Positions 33,001 to 45,112 of a stretch of DNA of 64,000 bases are shown in pieces. The stretch covers positions 200,445,156 through 200,509,155 of the forward strand of contig CM066037.1 in NCBI GenBank assembly GCA_033557465.1. The letters run 5' to 3'. How positions within the stretch are numbered: the first letter of the stretch is position 1; each line of letters starts with the position of its first letter. A program made the position numbers and the translations under genes. The notes below the pieces were generated by a model. The model was not told where the DNA came from and made no database searches. It saw nothing but the letters and a program-made list of their open reading frames with translations. The DNA is from Ichthyophis bannanicus (Eukaryota > Chordata > Amphibia > Gymnophiona > Ichthyophiidae).

Positions 33001-33193
33001 CAGAGTTTCCCAACTGCAGTCCTGGAGGGCCAAACACCATTCAGATTTCATGCTGTCTCTAATAAATATGCCTGTGCTGCATTTGTATGCGCCGCCCCCA
33101 TGGTATGCAAATGTATCTCATGCATATTCATTAGGGACAGCATGAAAACCCGAACAGTGTTTGGCCCACCAGGACCGGAGTTGGGAATCTCTG
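33001..33193. mobile_element. hAT-like MITE inside Harbinger copy B
   Basis: The reverse-complement homologue of the MITE at 20292-20484, also 193 bp, flanked by the duplication CCCTAGAG (32993-33000 and 33194-33201). That duplication is the reverse complement of the CTCTAGGG in copy A, so the MITE was present before the host element multiplied. Confidence 0.88.
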
Positions 33194-34907
33194 CCCTAGA
33201 GCAGCGGCCAACAGGGGAATAAACACCCACACCCACAGACTCCACTATCCAAAGCCTCATGGAGAGTCAGGCTGTTGGGCCCTGCATGCAGCAGCATCTC
33301 CCAATACTAGTACTTGCATACCTTAGCAATGCCGCCCTAAACCTGGGAATACATTACACATATATCAAAAGGTTGCTATGATTAATGGCAGATAGCAATT
33401 CCTAAGTTAAGCACAATTTGCTGATAGAGCTGCATCATAGCAACCTTTCTGATATCTGTGGAGTGTGTTTCAGTTTTGGTTTCTGACAGTTTTTACCACC
33501 CCGGGGAGTGACCCCAACATTATTGCATACCATAGCCATGCCTGCACTGTACCCAGTGTGGTGTGGTGGCCAGGGCTGCCAAAAGCCTCTATATTTGCAC
33601 AATGCTGGCATAGGTGTGGGAGTGTGTGTCTGTCTATCCAGTGTGTGGTGGCTGCCTACACCTTACTCAGCCCACACTGCTTGCACTGTTTCCAGTGTTA
33701 GCCTGCCAATGTGCATAATGAGGAGCAAGGTACTGTGGGTATAGCCCGGACAGGGTGGCCTGGGCAGGATGCATCTGCACAGGGCATAGGGCAATGGCTG
33801 GGACATTGTAGTGCCCGGCCACCACCTGCATGGACAGGGTGGCCACAGCATGTCCTGCTGGGAGGTCACTCTCACCCTGACTGAGCAGTAACCACGGCAT
33901 GGCTAGGTTCCCCCATAGTGCTATATAATGTTTCTCGCAAATGATATTTATGAGTTTTCTTTTCTGGGGTCCAATCACTGACTTATCTGCTTGGTGTGTG
34001 TGCTTCCAGTTTTGGGTGCATGCATCTCTTCCAGGAACATGCACTATGGACTAGCTAGCAGACTGTCTGCAGTTAGTATGTGTATGGCTGGAACAGCTTG
34101 CAGGGTGCTGCGGCTGGAGAGACTCACTGTGCTCGCTGCTGGAGAATGTCAGATAGTGGTGAGGGGCAGCTGAGCATTTCCAGGCCTACTGTCTGTCTGC
34201 TATTGCCTTATGGATGCGTACAGATCTGCATTGACTGCCCTGTAAGGGTGCCTGTTCGCCAGCAGGACTGGGGTTGATGGTCCCCTCTTCTGCCACCATT
34301 GCAGGGATGTAGAATGTGGATCTGTTGGTGGGAGATCCTGTCCCCCACCCTGAGCCCCAGAGGGCGGGTTGGGTGGTGCTACATAATCCACCTATGGGTC
34401 CAAACACCCCCCTTCACTTAAATCATGTGACCATGGCACCCACACAGTAATATGCACTATTCTGGGTGCATCATAGTCCACAAGGGCTAGACGTGACTGG
34501 GAAATATGGATGGACACAGGTGTATCCTAGGTGTGTCTGCAAGGACTATCTATCACACACCGGCACTGATGGTGACCTGCAGCATAGCCTATCTCAGCTA
34601 AGCCAGGTGCTGCGGACCTGGTGCTGGGCGCCCCACCTCGCCTCAGGGTGAGCACAGTACCCCCACAATGTGATGGTCTGTAGCTACTCTGTGCCAGTAA
34701 CACACACGTTCAGTTCCCTCTACCGGGCTGAGGTGCTGTGGGGGTGCATACCCCATCTTGTGATCATCTGTAGACTGCTGATCTGCATGTGCAGTGCATC
34801 ATGGGTACGTGTGGGTTAACCCTATCCTGGTAACCACAGCAGACAGTTTGTGTGGTGACCTGTAGTCCTTCTGTAGTCAGCCTGGGTTTGTTAGTAGCTA
34901 TAGAGAT

Positions 34908-35295
34908 GTAGCCCACTGGTTACTTCACTGACTGTGGAGGCAGAGGTCATGGGTTGATCCCACAGTGGTGTTATTTGATAGGGCTGTCTGAGGCATTTCA
35001 TTTTTTAATTTAAATTAGTGCTGCCAGCCAAAACACCCTCACAGTTCTGTAACCTTAAGGTGCCCTATAAAGCTCCCTATAAGGCACTCTATAGGGAGCA
35101 TTATAAGGTGCCTTGGCAGACAGTGCACTTTATAATGTGCCCTCTGGAGTGCCTTATAGGGTGCCTTATGCGGCACCTTAGGTTACGGCACTGTGAGGGT
35201 GTGTTTGCTGGCAGCACTAATTTAAATTAAAAAAGAAAATGCCTCAGACAGCACTGATGTAAAGTAAAGGGTAATGCCTCAGACAGCCTTACTCA
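34908..35295. repeat. Palindrome of Harbinger copy B, outer right arm cut
   Basis: Counterpart of the 445-bp palindrome in copy A, with the same GTAGCCCACTGGTTAC start and nested GGTGCC/GGCACC units. The second arm is interrupted by the CR1 near 35300. Confidence 0.75.
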
Positions 35296-35301
35296 TTAAG
35301 C

Positions 35302-37016
35302 CCACTGGGGGATTGAAGGAAATATCGATACATCGGGAAGATGTCTTACAACTATTAGATAAACTGAAGAGTAGCAAATCACCTGGGCCGGATGGTATAC
35401 ATCCAAGGGTGTTGAAAGAACTGAAACATGAGATTGCAGACCTGCTATCAGTAATCTGTGAACTATCATTAAAATCATCTCTAATACCTGAAGATTGGAG
35501 GATCGCCAATGTAACACCAATTTTTAAAAAGGGTTCCAGGGGTGATCCGGGAAACTACAGACCGGTGAGCCTGACGTCAGTACCGGGAAAAATGGTAGAA
35601 ACCATCATAAAGAATAAAATTACTCAGCATGTAGATAGTCACAACCTAATGGGAGACAGCCAACATGGCTTTAGACAAGGAAGATCTTGTCTTACTAATC
35701 TATTATGTTTTTTTGAAGGAGTGAATAAACAGGTGGACAAAGGTGAGTCGGTTGATATTGTGTATCTGGACTTTCAGAAAGCCTTTGACAAGGTCCCTCA
35801 TGAGAGACTTTTGGCAAAACTAAAGAGTCATGGGATAGGAGGCAGTGTACTATTGTGGATCAGGAACTGGTTAAAAGATAGAAAGCAGAGTGTAGGGCTA
35901 AATGGCCAATTTTCCCAATGGAGAAAGGTGAATAGTGGTGTACCACAGGGATCTGTGCTGGGTCCGCTGCTTTTTGACATATTCATAAATGACCTGGAAA
36001 GTGGAATAACGAGTGAGGTTATCAAATTTGCAGATGACACAAAACTATTTAAAGTTGTTAAAACCCAAGAGGATGGTGAAAAATTGCAAGAGGATCTTGA
36101 TAAATTGGAAGACTGGGCATCAAAATGGCAGATGAAATTTAATGTGGACAAGTGCAAGGTTATGCACCTAGGGAAGAACAACCCAAGCTATGGTTACACA
36201 ATGCAAGGTTCCACATTAGGAACCACTACCCAGGAAAAAGATTTAGGCGTCATTGTGGATACCATGTTAAAACCCTCGGCCCAGTGTGCAGCGGCGGCCA
36301 AGAGAGCAAATAGAATGCTAGGTATGATAAGGAAAGGAATGGAAAATAAAACAAAAGATATTATAATGCCTCTATATCGTTCCATGGTGAGACCGCACCT
36401 TGAATATTGTGTGCAATTCTGGTCGCCGTATCTTAAAAAGGATATAGCGATTTTAGAAAAGGTACAGAGAAGAGCCACCAAAATGGTAAAGGGGATGGAA
36501 GGATACTCTTATGAAGAAAGGCTAAAAAGGTTAGGGCTCTTTAACCTGGAAAAGAGACGGCTGAGGGGAGATATGATAGAAGTCTATAAATTAATGAACG
36601 GAGTGGAATGGGTAAACGTAGATCGATTGTTTACCTTATCAGAATATAGAAAGACTAGGGGACATGCAATGAAGCTGCAGGGTAAACTATTAAAGACTAA
36701 TAAAAGAAAATATTTTTTCACTCAACGTGTAATCAAACTCTGGAATTTGTTACCGGAGGATGTAGTAAAGGCTGTTAGTGTAGCTGGGTTTAAAAAAGGT
36801 TTGGACAAGTTCCTGGAGGAAAGGTCCATAAACCATTATTAAGAAGTGACCGAAGATATCAATGCTTGACCCAGTACAAGCATTGTGGAACTTGTGTCTC
36901 TTGGGGAAACTGCTAGGTACATGTGACCTAGATTGGCCACTGTTGGAAACAGAATACTGGGCTTGATGGACCTTGGTCTGACCCAGTATGGCATATCTTA
37001 TGTTCTTATGACCCCT
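35302..37016 (+). mobile_element. CR1 LINE, 5'-truncated, RT largely open
   Basis: A 5'-truncated CR1. The frame is open from 35274 (the first residues derive from the host transposon) to 36842, giving about 515 RT residues without a stop. Motifs in order are [64 protein letters not shown], the catalytic FADD at 36027-36038, and the C-terminal HLEYCVQFWSP and KYFFTQRVIKLWNLLP. The 3' UTR ends in the shared CR1 tail (GGTCTGACCCAGTATGGCAT), followed by an ATGTTCTTATG terminus. The unbroken RT suggests a young insertion; the endonuclease domain is missing. Confidence 0.93.
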
Positions 37017-37254
37017 GTTTCATCAGTCAATGTATTAACCATTATGCTACACCTCTGTTGCTGTGTTTTCAGGTCAGCGCGCCTAATTAAGGCTAATGCG
37101 CATTAACGTGCCACGGCTGCCTCTATCGCATGATAACAGACTTTATTGCATGATAACCTTAAATGCTACGCCCACTACCTTACATGGCATTCGTCACAGT
37201 AAGACTGCAACTAACGCCGGTAACATTAAGACAGTTTAGTAAACATACCCCTAA

Positions 37255-39360
37255 GAGTAAGAATTGTAAGATCCTTAAAGTCCAAAAAGGGATGGAGTGC
37301 CTGGATGCACCATAACATGAAGAAAGAAGTTTTGGCTAATGCTCCTATCTGCACTGAGAAGGAGAGTTTGGCGTCGATAAGTATCCCTAGATATTTGAAG
37401 GAAGAGGTAAGAAGCATTGGATGATCATCAAGACACGGGGCAAGCATTGGAGATAGAGGAGAGCCAGTAAGCCAAGTGGCTGTGGTTTACTGGGATTTAG
37501 CTTAAGACTGTTTTGATAGAGCCAGGTGGTGACCTTGGACAGACAGCAACTTATAGTTGTGAGATCTGGAGCAGAGGAGTCAGTGTATGAGATAAGAAAG
37601 ATGTCATCTGCTTAAATATGGAAACTGATACTTGATTCTTGTATGAGGACAGCTAGCAGACTTAGGAAAATATTAAACAATAATGGGGCTAATATCAATC
37701 CTTGTGGGACACCTCAGGTTAAAAGATGAATGGGGGATGAATCCTGGCAGTGCTGACAATGAATGATTCGTTATGCAAAAAAGAGATGAAATAGGACAAT
37801 GCAGAATCCTGAAGACCTATACAGAATTGACGAGTGAGAAGAATATCGTGGTCGACCAAATCAAATGCTGATGTTAAGTCAAGAGAAATGACTATGACAA
37901 TTTTAACTTGATCTAGAGAATGACTAATTTCACTGAGTAATGACATTATGATTGTTTCCATACTATGTCCTGAGCGAAAACCAGACTGCTTGGGATGGAG
38001 AACATGAGTATGCTCAATATGAGACATGAGCTGGGTGAAGATGTGATGTTCTGCTAATTTAGAGAGAAAGGAAGAATAGACACAGGGCGATAGTTGGATT
38101 GGATGATCTGTAGAGAGATTTTTACAAATAGGGTAAATTACTACCCTTTTCCAGGAGCTCGGAACAGTCCCAGAAACCATGCTGTAGTTAATGATTGTTT
38201 GTGCTATGGGAAATAGTCCAAATGACTGTTCTGCTAGCCACTTAAAGGAAATAGGATCCGAGAGAGCAGTGATCTTATGTAGTGATGCAAGTAGCTTAGA
38301 TAGTGTGACACCGCAAATAGACCGGAGATTAGACCATGTATGGGTAGGGACAAGTGAGGTGATGTCAGGACAATGTAGTTCTGAGGAAGAGGTGGCACGG
38401 TGGAAAGACTGTTGGATAGTAATGACTTTAGTCTTGAAGTTAATTCTAGGGACCCAGCCAGGAGGTGGACTGGGATGTTGTCAGGGATGAAAGATGAGAG
38501 ATAGTGGAAAATCGCTGTTTCTTAGAATGAGACGAGTTAATTATCTTAGTTGTCTAAGAGTTTGCTTAGTAGACATAAGCTGTTTGTGATAAAAGTGAGA
38601 GGTCTTCTTAAACTGAATAAAAGTCAGACTGCTTTTATTGTGTCTCCACTGTCTTTCAGCCTTTCGCATCTGCCTTCTCAATAGAAGCAGTTCAGGTGAA
38701 TACCATGGATGTTGGTTCCAGCGAGAGGCAGTATGGGGCTTCAGAGGGGCCACAGAGTTTAGTGTGGTGGATGAGGATGAATTCCACAGATTCATTTGTT
38801 CTTCTAGTGAGATCCTATTAAAATCTAGCGGAAAGAAGGTATCAACTGTAGTAGAGGAGGCTGCAAGAGTGGCCGGAGTGATCTTTCTTACAAGGTTTGG
38901 GGGCTGATCTGCTATCCGCAAAGTCTGGGAATTAGATGTGAAGGATAGAGTGAATATAATTAGGACATGATTTGTTCAAGGCAGAGCGTGCTGATAGATG
39001 TTATGAGGACAGGGATTTGAATTATTTTCAGGATAAGATCCAGGGTATGACCCGTCGCATGTGTAGGAAAACTGACATGTTGGATAAGATGTAGATCAGA
39101 AAGAAAGGTTGCAGAAGATTTGTCTCAGGGTCTTAAGTGTCATAATGTGCTGTATATTGAAATCTCCTAAAATAAGTGCATTGGGGAAGGAGGTGACTAT
39201 CAGCGCAAGGGTCTCTTGAAAAGAATCCCAAGCAGTAGCAGCTAGTGAAGGAGGGCAATAGAACAAAACTATGTAAGTAGGTGAAGAGGGCACCATTCAT
39301 GAAATTAGACCGAGCGATAAGAGTCTCAGGGCATGGCAACACTGAGTTTGACTTAACAAA
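37255..39360 (-). mobile_element. L2-like LINE, endonuclease to RT
   Basis: Minus-strand pieces in order: endonuclease (39096-39296, NALILGDFNIQH), linker (38541-38921, HPWYSPELLLLRRQMRKAER), RT (37719-38180, FRSGHSMET and SLDLTSAFDLVDHDILL) and a C-terminal piece (37226-37447, KYLGILIDAKLSF). The pieces are in different frames with intervening stops. The LINE is cut off at 37252-37254 by the end of Harbinger copy B, so its 3' end may have been displaced. Confidence 0.85.
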
Positions 39361-40079
39361 CAGCCTTTTTCATGTTAACTGGTTTCAAGCATGGCAGCTT
39401 CAGATACACACAGTTTGAGCCATTTCTGCCTTCAACCAAACCATGATACCCATATCTGCCCACTCTGTTGCAGAAGGTCTTCAACAGTTAGAAAATATAG
39501 GGCATTTAAGAGAAAGGACATCTGCTTCCCTGTGCTTCCACAACACCATAAAAAAGGGCAAAGAAAAGTTTTGACCACCTTTGTGGGGAGCAGACCCACT
39601 CAACACCAGAAAGTAACCACTCTTCTAATGAGAAAAAGGCTAGCCAGCGGGACCTGTATGGCATCTGAGGGAAGATGAATGGTGAGCTCCACTCCTTCCT
39701 CCTGAAGCCAATACCTGAGCATTCTCCTGCATTTATTACTGTGGGAAAAAGGAAATTGAAGAATTGGGTTTACCCCTTCAAGCCAGGTCATCTTCTAGAA
39801 TGGTATAGGTGATGCTGGAGAAATGTGATGTTTGCCCTAAGCTAGAGTTTGCCGAGGATTTGGACCGCTTCCTAGATTCTGCTGTGAAGTGGAACACTAA
39901 TTGTTCATTCCAGAAGTGCTTGTCCCGGGAGTTGGGACACTGTGCTATCAGAAGTGTAGTGCCTGAGGCAGCAGTAGGATATGAAGGGTCTCCGTTAGCA
40001 TCTTCATCTCCCTTTCAGCAGGATTTGCCGGTGAGAAGGGAGCAATGAAAGACTACTGCTCTGTTGTATCGGGGAGAGA
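39361..40079. other. Unassigned intronic sequence
   Basis: No family features were recognised in the short ORFs here. Confidence 0.5.
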
Positions 40080-40680
40080 AGAAGGTGGAGCCACTATAGA
40101 TAGCGAGATGACTTGTTAGACCTGCTGCTGTGATGTTAGATTCATTATGGGATCTATACAGCATCTGGATGCCTTTCTTAAGAAGGTTACTTCTAAATTT
40201 GCTGAAAGAGTGGTTAATTTTTCTAGAATTTTTGATTGTTAGAAAATGGCATTGTAGCAATAAGACACAAGACTGGAACAGTGGAGGCACAGTTGGTTGA
40301 AAATAAGGACTTTAAAATAGCCTAGATTAAAGAAAGTGGCATAATAAAATGTAAATTGGAATATTTAGAAAATCAAAGTAGAAAAAATAATTTACGTTTT
40401 TTGAACTTTTCCAAGTCTGCCTCCAATTTCAGGGGTAAGTCCTGATCTATGGAGTTCTCTACCATTAGAGTTATTTAATTTAACTTATAACCAGTTCCAC
40501 CATTCTTTAAAAATTTGGCTTTTTTAGAATTATTTGATTGGCTGAACTCTGTTGAATCACTACTGTTATTTATGATGAAATTTGCTGATTGATCTACATG
40601 ATCTGCTTTGATCTACAATGGTATAACAGAATATAAATGCCTATGATAAGATTAGATTAGACATGATATGCAGATATGTA
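40080..40680 (+). mobile_element. L1 ORF1 fragment
   Basis: Conceptual plus-strand reading around 40360-40430 gives a broken ENQSRKNNLRFLNF-like segment, the conserved joint between the coiled coil and the RNA-binding domain of L1-type ORF1 proteins, followed by SPDLWSSLPL. The frame is full of stops. Confidence 0.5.
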
Positions 40681-41301
40681 GTTGAAGTATTAAAGTTCAG
40701 GCTCCTATATCCCATACCTACTATTTAGCTGGCTCCAGGTAAAGTGGGCCCTCATGGAGTCAAGCAGGAGTCCATGTGGAATCTGTTGACCTGACGGGAT
40801 TTTTGGAGAGCCTATTTGAGGTAGTCACTTGAAGAACAACCCTGCTTGTGTTCTTTATGCTTGAATCTGACCGTAACACTGTTTCTCTGTGGACAAGTAG
40901 GAATGAGTCCTTACGTATGGATGATGTTCCCGATGGAGCCCCACGCAGGAACACTCTCCAGCTTCTATTGGAAGCTTTTGGGAGGCTCCACTGCACCTGC
41001 GTGCCTCCTTCCTGCCATTATGCCTCAGTCTTTCATTTTCCGCAGAGACTCACAGCCACATTCCAGCCTTCCTCGGCTTGGTAAACTCTCTTTATCCCCT
41101 GCAGGGGTGTTTTGCGCTCAGGTTTTGCCCCTTTCTTTCACTTTGCCTGCCGATCATGGTTTCTCTGTTCCCTTGGATTTTTCTGCCTCGATCACTTTCT
41201 TTTCCTTGCCGCAGCTCCTCGGCCTTCTTGATGCCGGAGCCCCAGTGAGACCTTTCCAAAATCAAGCCCTTTGACTTGACTACAGCCATTTTCCAGATGA
41301 C

Positions 41302-43827
41302 ATGTCCCAGAAACCTACCAGTGGGTTTAAGAAGTGTTCCAAGTCCTCTAGGACCATATCCGCCATGGATAACCATAACTGGTGTCTACAATGCCTGAGA
41401 CCCTATCATCAACCCTCTTCTTATAATTTGTGTTTGCAGATGACAAGAAAGGGACTCAATGGTCAAAAGAAGCAGCGTGAATCACTTTTTGAGGCTCAAA
41501 TGTCTGATCCATTGCCTTCGGCATCAATGACATCGGTCTCAATGGTTTCAAAGGCTGCATCAGACACTGGCGGTGCATTAACATCAAGGAGCTCTCTAGC
41601 TCAGTTGGAACACAGCATCCATAGTGCCCTGGAGCATCGGCCATCGAATGAGATCCATCCAAAGCTGAGGAAGGATTTGGCCTCATCATTTTTGATGCTG
41701 AAGTGTGACCATGCCGAATATCAGGTGAAGACTCTGGTGCATCGGCATCAGAGTCCTTTGAGGGAAGGTATCAAGAACGATGGGAGTCTGCGTGAGCACC
41801 CCTCAAAGGTGCCCCAAAGGGAGAAGGACTCATCCTCCAGGACATTGGAGGGGCATCAACAGCCTACCAATAGCCAAGACCCAGCCGCCGTTACCCCTGT
41901 ACACATACCAGATACATCTGTTGAAGTTGCTCAGGCCCCGCATCCTTCAGAATTGGCAGCCCCGGAGCAGTGTCTTTTGCAGGCACTCAAAGAATGCATT
42001 GCAATGCTGCTAGCGATGCAGCATGCTGGGACATCAGTGTCGACTGCATCAACATCAGCTGCATGCAGCTGTTCTGGAGATGCATGCACTGCCTGCAGGA
42101 TGGGCATTGACATTGGGGAATCAAGAACACCGACACTGGTGCCTGCTTGCCCGATATCTCTCTTTAGTGTCTTGGGGTCCGATGTGCCCTCGAAGCCTAG
42201 GAGAGCATTGATGCATCACTGCTCTAGATGGAGCTCCCAATCCTCTCGAAGCAGGAAGGAGATTTAGGCAGAGACTCAGAGGTACTTTGACTTCTTCTCT
42301 GAGTCTGACTCAGAGGGCTGGATCACTGATGTGGAATTGGAGGACTTGTCGGAGGACAGTTCCCCAGAGCTTCCCGTCAGACCCTTCTCCACCTCAGGAG
42401 CAGTGCAAGTCCCCTCCTGAGGACATGACCTTCCAGGAGTTTGTAAGGGATATGGCCAAGGCCATCCCATTCTCTTTGGAGACTGAGGATGAGCCTAGGG
42501 CAGAAGAATTGGAAATTCTACAGTACTCCTCAGCCCCTAAGGAAGCAGTGACAGTGCTCTTGCACCATATCCTGCAGAGAGTGCAGACAAGAATGTAGGA
42601 GAGTCCCCTCACTGTACCCCCCATTAGTAAATGGCTAGACTCTATGTTTAGAGTTCAAAAGACTCCTGGGTTCAAGAAGCCTCAGCTTCCTCACCATTCT
42701 CTGGTGGTCGAATCCGCCCTGAAGAGGATCAAGCGTACCAAGACTCATTCCTCAGATCCCCAGGGAGGGAAGCTCGGACATTGGACTCCTTCGGGAGGCA
42801 GTGTTTCCAGAGTTTCATGCTCGTCACCTCAGTGGCCTATTACTAGCTCTATGTGGGCATGTTCTTAAAAGGACATAATTTATGACCTAGCTGACCTGGC
42901 ACAATTTCTGCCCCTGAGTTTGTAAGCATATTCTTTACAAACTCTGGAGGAGAAGAGGGACACGGGAGATATGATTCAGACTTTTAAATACTTAGAGTAT
43001 TAATGAACAAACCAACCTCTTCCAAAGATGGGGAAACTATAAAACTAGAGGGCATAACATGAAGCTGCAAGGGGGTAAATTGAAAGTCAACATCAGGAAA
43101 TATTTTTTCACTGAAAGGATGGCGGATGCTTGGAATGCCCTCCCAATGGAAGTGGTGAGGGCAAATACAGTGACAGAATTCAAAATGGCATGGGACAGAC
43201 ACAGTGGATCCCTTTATAGCAACAGGTTAAAATCTAAATAAACTTAACTCTCTTAAATCTCAGAAAGAGAGGTGACCTACACGGAACAGTGGGTACACCC
43301 CTAAAAAAGGGCATGGAGAGTGGTGACCTGCACGGAACGGCAGGTGCACGTACTCTTACCGCCTTGCTGGGCAGACTAGATATGTCATACTGGTCTTTAT
43401 CTGCTGTCATATACTATGTTACTATGAGAAATTGGAGCATTATTGTGCCCTAGTGGCCCATGGCAAAGACTATTCCAAGTTCATGGTGCGAGCTACCTAT
43501 GACATATTTGAGATGACATCCAGGAATGCTGTCATAGGCAATGGCACCCATAGACTCACCTGGCTACAATCATCAGACCTGGAGCTGTCTGTACAGGACA
43601 AGCTGGCAAATGTCCCATGCCGGGGAGAGAATCTCTTTGGCAAGGAGAAGGCTGGCTTCATAGAGAAGCAGCACATCATTCGTACTAGGCTCTCCAGGCA
43701 TACTGTACGACAGAGTCTGCCTCCTAAATGTGCAGCCCAAAAGAAGTTCTGCTACCCACGTAGGCAGAGTTATTACCTTGCGCCCCAGACCTTCCAGCCC
43801 AAGCAGGCCCCTTGCCAGCAGCAGTAG
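41302..43827 (+). pseudogene. gag: DIRS copy 3 gag (interrupted by a CR1 tail)
   Basis: Starts with an ATG at 41302 (MSQKPTSGFKKCSK). The zinc knuckle is degraded: histidine remains in LRPYHQPSS but several cysteines are replaced. It continues in other frames at 42287-42598 (FQEFVRDMAKAIPFSLE) and 42644-42868, is broken by the CR1 at 42905-43430, and resumes at 43432-43827 with NVPCRGENLFGK and a basic tail. Confidence 0.82.
42905..43430 (+). mobile_element. CR1 3'-end insertion in DIRS copy 3 gag
   Basis: Encodes the CR1 C-terminus in pieces (KYFFTERMADAWNALPMEVV at about 43100-43158) and ends with a CR1-type 3' UTR of the same subfamily as 53750-56790 (CAGACTAGATATGTCATACT and a terminal ATACTATGTTACTATGA). 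Gag homology is interrupted on each side. Confidence 0.88.
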
Positions 43828-43899
43828 GAAGAAAAACCCCAGAAGGCCCAACCAGTTCCTCAGTCAAAACCGGGGCGGGGTTTTAACTGGTTCCTTCGG

Positions 43900-45112
43900 A
43901 GCACAGCCATAGACTGTGACTGGGAAGCATCCAGTCAGAGGACAGCTCACTCTGTTTGCCCTCAGCCTCTGTTTGCCCTCATAACATCAGACTAATGGGT
44001 CCTGCAGATTGTCCAGAGTGGTTACAAAATTACACCTTTTGGAACTGCCACCAAACTGCCCCCTCCCCCCCCCCCGAGGGTGTATCATCTCGACCCTCTG
44101 CATCAGGAACTGCTTCAGAGAGAAATCACCGCCCTCTTGTCTGATCTCACGATCGAGCTTGTGCCACTCAAGCAAAGAGTGTCAGGGGTTTTATTCCAAG
44201 TATTTCCTGGTCCCCAAGAAAATGGGGAGCTACCATCCCATCCTAGACCTCGGAGATCTGAACAAGTTCTTGGCAAGAGAAAAGTTCAAAATAACTTCTC
44301 TGTGAGCGTTGATTCCTTACCTGCAAAAAGGGGATTGGCTATGCTCCCTGGATCTGAAGGGCGCGTATACCCACATGCAGATACATCCCACTCACAGAAA
44401 GTATCCCAGATTCGTCCTGGGTGGACAACACTTCCAGTACCAGGTAGTGTCATTTGGACTGGCCTCAGCGCCTCGTGTTTTCACAAAATGCTCCAGTCTA
44501 GTGGCTGCTTACCTCCGGACACTGGGAGTGTTTGTCTTCCCCTTTCTGGATGATTGGTTGGTCAAGAGTACCACTCCGGGAGTTGTTCAAGAATCAACAT
44601 GATTGACCATTCAGGTATTGGAACTACTGGGTTTCGTTATAAATTACCAAAATCCCAGCTGCAGCCCACCCAACAGTTGGAGTTCATAGGGGCCCTGTTC
44701 GACACGATCCAGGTGAGAGCCTTCCTGCCGCCCGACCGACTTCTCAGATTGACAGCTCTGGTGTGGGATATTTAAGTGAGTCAGCGGATAACTGCTCACA
44801 GGATTTTGACTGTGTTAGGTCACATGGCCTCCACAGTGCATGGCATACCTCCAGATGAGGCAAGCTCAGTGGACTCTGAAGACTCAATGGGTCCAAGCCA
44901 CGGGTCATCTCAGAAGCTTATCTGTGTGTCACCACCCCTCTGGTTCAGTCATTGCACTGGTGGACAGTCCACCACAGTTTGATCAAAAGTATTTCTTTCC
45001 AGATTGCTTAACCCCAACGACAGACGCTTTGAAGCTGAGGTGGAGGCTCATCTCAATGGGTTGCACACACAGAACAACTCCCAGTGTTTGCAAGTGGGAA
45101 GCTTATTATATC
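43900..45112 (+). pseudogene. DIRS copy 3 RT and partial RNase H
   Basis: Pieces in several frames: YSKYFLVPKKMGSYHPILDL (44009-44305), LDLKGAYTHMQIHPTHRKY and FPFLDDWL (44309-44602; the catalytic FLDD replaces YLDD), KLPKSQLQPTQQLEFIGALFD (44554-44775) and an RNase H start near 45015-45060. It ends abruptly at the L1 boundary. Confidence 0.85.

Larger units (their letters stand above)
31650..37251. mobile_element. Harbinger-like transposon, copy B (reverse of copy A, left end lost)
   Basis: The right terminus GTTTAGTAAACATACCCC ends at 37251 and is followed by TAA. The interior matches copy A in reverse complement: for example 34427-34450 with 19126-19150, and 32050-32360 with 20720-21060. 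The terminal repeat expected at the low-coordinate end is missing; homology fades near 31650. Copy B carries two later insertions, a LINE tail (32521-32911) and a CR1 (35302-37016). Confidence 0.78.

Noticed and set aside
41456..41689. Minus-strand ORF inside DIRS copy 3 gag
   Set aside because: It is a shadow of gag with no independent motif.
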